Positions 7,534 through 10,335 of a stretch of DNA of 10,335 nt are shown here, piece after piece; the stretch's first letter is position 1, and every line of letters begins with the position of its first letter. The stretch lies in NCBI GenBank assembly GCA_021163155.1, contig JAGGXI010000045.1:1-10335 (forward strand), written 5' to 3'. The position numbers and the translations under genes are program-made. The notes under the pieces were generated by a model, which saw nothing but the letters and a program-made list of their open reading frames with translations, had not been told where the DNA came from and did not search any database. Source of the DNA: Candidatus Aerophobota bacterium (GTDB lineage: Bacteria; Aerophobota; Aerophobia; Aerophobales; JAGGXI01).

Positions 7534-8072
7534 AGGAGAAGTATGAGTTAAGGTTAAGCGGAGCAGGGGGGCAGGGTTTAATGCTTGCGGGTTTAATTTT
7601 AGCTGAAGCCGCAGGAGTCTATGATGGCAAGAATGTTGTTCAAACCCAAAGTTATGGTCCGGAAGCGAGAGGAGGTGCCAGTAAATCGGAAGTGGTGATA
7701 AGTGAGGGAGAGATTGATTACCCTAAAGTTGTAAATCCAGATATTTTACTTGCTCTTACACAGGAGGCCTGTGATAAATATTATCCAGAGTTAAAAGAAG
7801 GAGGAACTTTAATTGTTGACTCCTTCTATGTTAAAAAACTTCCCCCTTATAAAAAAGTTGTTTCTGTGCCTATTACTTCCATAGCAGAAAAAGAAGTGGG
7901 CAGGAAAGTGGTAGCCAATATAGTGGCTTTGGGAGTAATAACAGAATTTACAGGGGTTGTATCAAGAGAGGCTATAAAAGAAGCTGTTTTAAGTAGAGTC
8001 CCTAAAGGCACAGAGAAGATGAATGAGAAGGCACTTGAAGTTGGTTTCAGGATTGGTAGAGAAAGTAGATAA
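7530..8072 (+). CDS. korC: 2-oxoglutarate:ferredoxin oxidoreductase gamma subunit
   Basis: This 180-residue gamma subunit completes the four-subunit enzyme; the gamma domain takes part in CoA handling in related oxidoreductases. It shows SGAGGQG at 10-16 and SYGPEARGG at 41-49, both hallmarks of the family, with a normal length. The start overlaps korB by 4 bases and has GAGGTG at 7516-7521. It is the last gene of the run. The 70 bases between its stop and the second repeat copy contain only a weak 5-bp hairpin (8075-8089) with no T-run, so I see no factor-independent terminator, and read-through into the repeat and the gdh region is possible. Confidence 0.94.
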   Translation: MKEKYELRLSGAGGQGLMLAGLILAEAAGVYDGKNVVQTQSYGPEARGGASKSEVVISEGEIDYPKVVNPDILLALTQEACDKYYPELKEGGTLIVDSFYVKKLPPYKKVVSVPITSIAEKEVGRKVVANIVALGVITEFTGVVSREAIKEAVLSRVPKGTEKMNEKALEVGFRIGRESR

Positions 8073-8142
8073 GGGAAAGATAATCTTTCGGTGAAGTATA
8101 ATAAAACTTTATCATAACTATTGGCAAATATAACCATTTATA

Positions 8143-8233
8143 GCCTACCGTGTAGGCTAATTTAAGCCCTACACCTCAAAATATTGAGGTTGAATCGTGT
8201 AAACTCAGGAGGTTATTGGTCCCTGAGGTAGGC
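8143..8233 (+). ncRNA. Candidate structured leader RNA, copy 2
   Basis: The same four-helix fold as at 1-91: P1 8143-8148/8228-8233, P2 8150-8156/8168-8174, P3 8175-8179/8184-8188, P4 8204-8209/8222-8227. Here it precedes the glutamate dehydrogenase unit. If it is a cis-acting RNA, the shared logic of the two sites would be glutamate/2-oxoglutarate metabolism. This is inference from position only. Confidence 0.48.
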
Positions 8234-8267
8234 AAAAGTAATATTTGTCTATAAATATTACAACTAT
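8143..8267 (+). repeat. 125-base direct repeat, copy 2
   Basis: Identical to bases 1-125. It starts 70 bases after korC and ends 496 bases before the glutamate dehydrogenase gene, whereas copy 1 ends 24 bases before its gene's start. The flank to its left ends in ATTTATA and that to its right begins TTGCTAG. Since copy 1 has no visible left flank, a target-site duplication cannot be tested here. Same orientation as copy 1, so recombination between the copies would excise or duplicate the whole nine-gene block. Confidence 0.97.
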
Positions 8268-8287
8268 TTGCTAGAGGAGATATCGAT

Positions 8288-8395
8288 ATGAGAGCAACTA
8301 CTATTGTTCCTTTTATAGGGGTTGATAGGTGTGCTGCTTATATAAGTGATAAATATATTTTTTTAAAAAATTTAAATCCGGATCCGACGATTTAA
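8288..8395 (+). CDS. Small orphan ORF or 5' gene remnant, 35 residues
   Basis: ATG 8288 is preceded by GAGGAG at 8274-8279 with an 8-base spacer, a good ribosome site, and the frame runs 35 codons to TAA at 8393-8395. The product starts MRATTIVPF and continues through VDRCAAYISDKY to a lysine- and asparagine-rich tail. The ATTIV opening resembles the N-terminus of the HslV protease, where the second Thr region is catalytic, and two aspartates (D13, D21) have HslV-like spacing. However, the GDGQ signature of HslV is absent and there is one extra residue, so this is at best a decayed remnant and may be chance. The same frame stays free of stops for 30 more codons past the TAA. Alternatives are a leader peptide after the structured repeat, or no gene at all. 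Confidence 0.3.
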   Translation: MRATTIVPFIGVDRCAAYISDKYIFLKNLNPDPTI

Positions 8396-8399
8396 ATCC
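8370..8399. repeat. Overlapping short palindromes and a 10-base direct repeat
   Basis: ATTTAAATCC occurs at 8370-8379 and again at 8390-8399, starting 20 bases apart. Between and across them lie ATTTAAAT (8370-8377), ATCCGGAT (8376-8383), CGGATCCG (8379-8386) and ATTTAAAT (8390-8397), all perfect palindromes sharing bases. The 20-base, two-turn period would suit a dimeric DNA-binding protein, but it may equally be an insertion scar. It coincides with the end of the small ORF and the start of the hairpin chain. Confidence 0.45.
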
Positions 8400-8402
8400 T
8401 GT

Positions 8403-8603
8403 GCGTTGAGGTTGTCCTGGATAAGATTATTGAGGGGGTAATGCTTCGCATTTCTTCCTCAACGCTACGCTGCTCCTCCTTAAGATAATTAAGCAGCTTT
8501 GTAAGGGGAAGTCTACAAGCTCTCACTATTAAACAAAGCTTGTACCTTAGTAGTCGCCAGGAGCACCTTACTGCTATCCTATATAATTGAAGACGAGGTG
8601 CTC
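8403..8603 (+). ncRNA. Candidate structured RNA: chain of four perfect hairpins
   Basis: Four inverted repeats follow each other. A: GCGTTGAGG 8403-8411 with CCTCAACGC 8457-8465, enclosing AATGC 8440-8444/GCATT 8448-8452. B: GCTGCT 8469-8474 with AGCAGC 8492-8497. C: TACAAGCT 8514-8521 with AGCTTGTA 8537-8544, flanked by AAGG 8503-8506/CCTT 8545-8548; this competes with AGCTTTGT 8495-8502/ACAAAGCT 8533-8540. D: GAGCACCT 8561-8568 with AGGTGCTC 8596-8603. ATTGAGG 8429-8435 can also take the A partner. Elevated G+C in an AT-rich background supports structure. I find no tmRNA, RNase P, SRP, 6S, T-box or group II intron landmarks. Strand is assumed from gdh; inverted repeats work equally on the minus strand. 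Confidence 0.42.
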
Positions 8604-8763
8604 GTAAGATTATTAAGATAAATGTAGAACCGAAAAGCGGCGTTCCATGACACCGAAAGAAAGCATAGCAAGGATAAAGCGTAACACTTTTATGTCTCTT
8701 CTGTCTGGACAAATGAGTCAATAGTTTATCGGATTCGGGTTAATATAAAATGGAGGTAAAAGG

Positions 8764-10011
8764 ATGACAGAACAATTAAATCCATTCAAAATGGCACAGG
8801 CACAATTGGATAAGGCAGCGAAGAAGCTGAATTTAGACCCACAGATGCATGCATTTCTCAGAGAACCAATGCGTGAATTGTGGGTATCTATACCTGTGAG
8901 GATGGATGACGGCACCACAAAAATATTTAGGGGTTTCAGAGTTCAATATAATGATGCAAGAGGACCAACAAAGGGAGGGATAAGGTTTCATCCAGAGGAG
9001 ACAGTAGATACTGTCCGTGCGTTGTCGGCTTGGATGACTTGGAAATGCGCTACAGTTAATATTCCATATGGAGGCTCGAAAGGGGGAATTATTTGCAATA
9101 CAAAGGAGATGTCTCAAGGAGAAATCGAAAGATTGGCTAGAGGATATATAGATCAGATATGGAGATTTATTGGTCCGGAGAAGGACATACCAGCACCAGA
9201 TGTTTACACGAATCCACAGATTATGGCCTGGATGATGGACGAATACAGCAAAATAATGGGTTACAATGTACCAGCTGTAATTACCGGGAAACCCATTCCT
9301 CTTGGGGGCTCTCTTGGTAGAGGAGATGCTACCGCTATGGGTGTGGTCTACACTATAAGAGAAGCTGCAAAGATTGTAGGTATCGATCTTAAAGGTGCTA
9401 CTGTAGCTATTCAAGGGTATGGCAATGCTGGATATAATCTTTCAAGGTTACTTGCAAAGAGAGGGTGTAAGGTTATCGCAGTTTGTGACTCTAAAGGTGG
9501 TATTTTAAATGATGAGGGGCTGGATTATGAGGCTGTAAAGGAGCATAAGAATAAGACTAGGTCGGTTATCGGTTTTCCTGGAGCAAAACAGATAACAGGT
9601 GAGGAACTTTTAACTCTTAAATGTGATTTTGTGATACCTGCGGCTTTAGAAAATCAGATAACAGGGAGAAACGCTGATAATATAAAGGCTAAGGTAGTTG
9701 CCGAGGCTGCCAATGGTCCTGTAACACTAGAAGCAGATGAAATTCTGTCTAAAAAAGGCGTTTTTCAGGTTCCGGATTTCCTTTGCAATGCAGGCGGAGT
9801 GACAGTTTCTTATTTCGAGTGGGTTCAGAATATCTATGGATATTATTGGACAGAAGAAGAAGTATATGAGAAATTGGATAAAAAGATGACGAAGGCATTC
9901 TATGACGTATACGAGATGGCAAAAAGAGAGAGTGTTGATAATAGAACAGCTGCCTATATGGTTGCAGTGGACAGAGTAGCTGAAGCAGTTAGACTCCGTG
10001 GTTGGGTTTAA
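8764..10011 (+). CDS. gdhA: Glutamate dehydrogenase family protein (Glu/Leu/Phe/Val dehydrogenase)
   Basis: This 415-residue enzyme would deaminate glutamate to 2-oxoglutarate with NAD(P)+, or run in reverse to fix ammonia. Length and order match the small hexameric bacterial and archaeal glutamate dehydrogenases. The catalytic half shows GPTKGGIRFHP at 67-77 (K70), NIPYGGSKGGI at 99-109 (K106, the expected catalytic lysine) and IPAPDVYTN at 142-150 (D145). The Rossmann half has QGYGNAG at 217-223, with D242 at the end of the next strand, suggesting NAD rather than NADP use (inference). AEAANGP at 313-319 and CNAGGV at 341-346 are family-typical. GGAGG at 8752-8756 lies 7 bases before the ATG. 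Leucine or another amino acid remains possible as substrate. Context favours glutamate, whose product feeds KorDABC. Confidence 0.93.
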   Translation: MTEQLNPFKMAQAQLDKAAKKLNLDPQMHAFLREPMRELWVSIPVRMDDGTTKIFRGFRVQYNDARGPTKGGIRFHPEETVDTVRALSAWMTWKCATVNIPYGGSKGGIICNTKEMSQGEIERLARGYIDQIWRFIGPEKDIPAPDVYTNPQIMAWMMDEYSKIMGYNVPAVITGKPIPLGGSLGRGDATAMGVVYTIREAAKIVGIDLKGATVAIQGYGNAGYNLSRLLAKRGCKVIAVCDSKGGILNDEGLDYEAVKEHKNKTRSVIGFPGAKQITGEELLTLKCDFVIPAALENQITGRNADNIKAKVVAEAANGPVTLEADEILSKKGVFQVPDFLCNAGGVTVSYFEWVQNIYGYYWTEEEVYEKLDKKMTKAFYDVYEMAKRESVDNRTAAYMVAVDRVAEAVRLRGWV

Positions 10012-10056
10012 TTTGTTATCTATAAATAACTTGTGAATGGTGAAAAGGGTTGAAAG

Positions 10057-10085
10057 GAAGGGGGAGACTATATTTCTCCCCCTTC
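10057..10085 (+). terminator. Strong hairpin after gdh, terminator-like but without a T-run
   Basis: GAAGGGGGAGA at 10057-10067 pairs with TCTCCCCCTTC at 10075-10085, an 11-bp perfect stem with a 7-base loop. It is followed by TGATAAAATT rather than a run of T, and the opposite strand lacks one as well. It may be a weak or factor-assisted terminator, an mRNA-stabilising 3' hairpin, or a processing site that sets gdh and E2 levels apart. Confidence 0.5.
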
Positions 10086-10109
10086 TGATAAAATTAAAGG
10101 GAGTGATTT

Positions 10110-10335
10110 ATGGCGGTAGAAATTATTATGCCAAAACTCAGTGAAGGAATGACTGAAGGGACAGTTGCAAAATGGTTAAAAAAAGAGGGGGAAGGGGTAA
10201 AAAAAGGTGAGCCTTTGTTGGAAGTAATGACAGACAAGGCTACTTATGAGATGGAGTCTCCTGCTGAGGGAATATTGACCAGGATACTGGTGGCGGAAGA
10301 TGAAATTTCACCTGTAGAAAGCGTTTTGGGAATTA
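10110..10335 (+). CDS. 2-oxoacid dehydrogenase E2 component, N-terminal lipoyl domain (partial)
   Basis: The gene runs off the window after 75 codons. These encode a nearly complete biotinyl/lipoyl domain: VEIIMPKLSEGMTEG at 3-17, then the lipoylation site VMTDKATYEMES at 39-50 with K43 as the modified lysine, then SPAEGIL at 50-56. The sequence is typical of the dihydrolipoyl acyltransferase of pyruvate, acetoin or branched-chain 2-oxoacid dehydrogenases; which of these cannot be said without the catalytic domain. The start is ATG 10110, with AAGGGAG at 10097-10103 and a 6-base spacer. The genes for E1 do not precede it, which is unusual for such operons. It lies 98 bases after gdh, beyond the hairpin. 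Confidence 0.88.
   Translation, partial: MAVEIIMPKLSEGMTEGTVAKWLKKEGEGVKKGEPLLEVMTDKATYEMESPAEGILTRILVAEDEISPVESVLGI

Larger units (their letters stand above)
8268..8763. other. Gene-poor stretch between repeat copy 2 and the glutamate dehydrogenase gene
   Basis: Nearly 500 bases hold no gene I can defend. In order: a ribosome site and a 35-codon orphan ORF (8288-8395); a run of 7 T and 6 A (8358-8370); overlapping palindromes (8370-8397); four perfect hairpins (8403-8603); a minor hairpin at 8627-8645 (GAACCG/CGG..TTC); and the gdh ribosome site GGAGG at 8752-8756. Base composition shifts: 8401-8580 has 83 of 180 bases G or C by hand count, clearly above the neighbouring genes. I see no convincing promoter for gdh; TATAAA at 8744-8749 is too close to the start codon to serve unless the message is nearly leaderless. 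The stretch may be a structured RNA, a non-coding mobile insertion or decayed genes. Confidence 0.6.

Noticed and set aside
8392-8721. An open frame of 109 codons on the minus strand through the hairpin-rich stretch
   Set aside because: The translation is basic and cysteine-scattered with no motif I know. The frame is opposite the hairpins, whose symmetry can by itself keep stops away, and I see no strong ribosome site for it.
8401-8763. Group II intron, suggested by GTGCG at 8401-8405 matching the 5' intron consensus
   Set aside because: No domain V hairpin is present, no reverse transcriptase is nearby, and the space before gdh is too short for a standard ribozyme.
8833-9414. A 193-codon open frame antisense to gdh
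   Set aside because: It lies wholly inside a well-supported gene, and its translation is rich in Ser, His, Cys and Trp in the way of antisense shadows.
10011-10030. Possible partial third copy of the repeat tail after gdh (TCTATAAATA shared)
   Set aside because: Only about 10 AT-rich bases match exactly, which is expected by chance in this composition.

Overview
The window is an AT-rich stretch of bacterial DNA (mid-to-upper 30s % GC by eye) with tightly packed, co-directional genes, ATGA overlaps and strong Shine-Dalgarno sites. The gene content is that of an anaerobe running ferredoxin-linked central metabolism: a four-subunit 2-oxoacid:ferredoxin oxidoreductase, succinyl-CoA synthetase, Fe-S proteins of the GlcF/HdrD type and a glutamate dehydrogenase. 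The phylum cannot be read from the sequence; an uncultured anaerobic bacterium fits.

Layout, all on the + strand. (1) 1-125: a repeat unit whose first 91 bases fold into a compact four-helix design. (2) 150-8072: an operon-like run of nine genes: a LUD-domain protein, a GlcD-type FAD oxidase, a GlcF-type Fe-S protein, sucC, sucD, korD, korA, korB, korC. (3) 8143-8267: a second, base-for-base identical copy of the 125-base repeat. (4) 8268-8763: about 500 bases without a convincing gene, holding a 35-codon orphan ORF, a knot of short palindromes and a chain of perfect hairpins in DNA richer in G+C than its surroundings. (5) 8764-10011: a glutamate-dehydrogenase-family gene, followed by a strong hairpin. 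(6) 10110 to the end: the start of a lipoyl-bearing 2-oxoacid dehydrogenase E2 gene, cut by the window edge.

The genes meet at 2-oxoglutarate. Glutamate dehydrogenase would make it from glutamate. KorDABC would oxidise it to succinyl-CoA with reduction of ferredoxin, and SucCD would make ATP (or GTP) from succinyl-CoA. The LUD/GlcD/GlcF trio oxidises some 2-hydroxy acid (lactate, glycolate or 2-hydroxyglutarate; not decidable here).

The most interesting observation is that the two transcription units joined by 2-oxoglutarate each sit behind an identical structured element. It could be an undescribed cis-regulatory RNA or a mobile structured repeat. The hairpin chain at 8403-8603 is a second, separate candidate structured RNA. 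I match neither to an RNA family I know; both rest on base pairing visible in one sequence and need comparative support.
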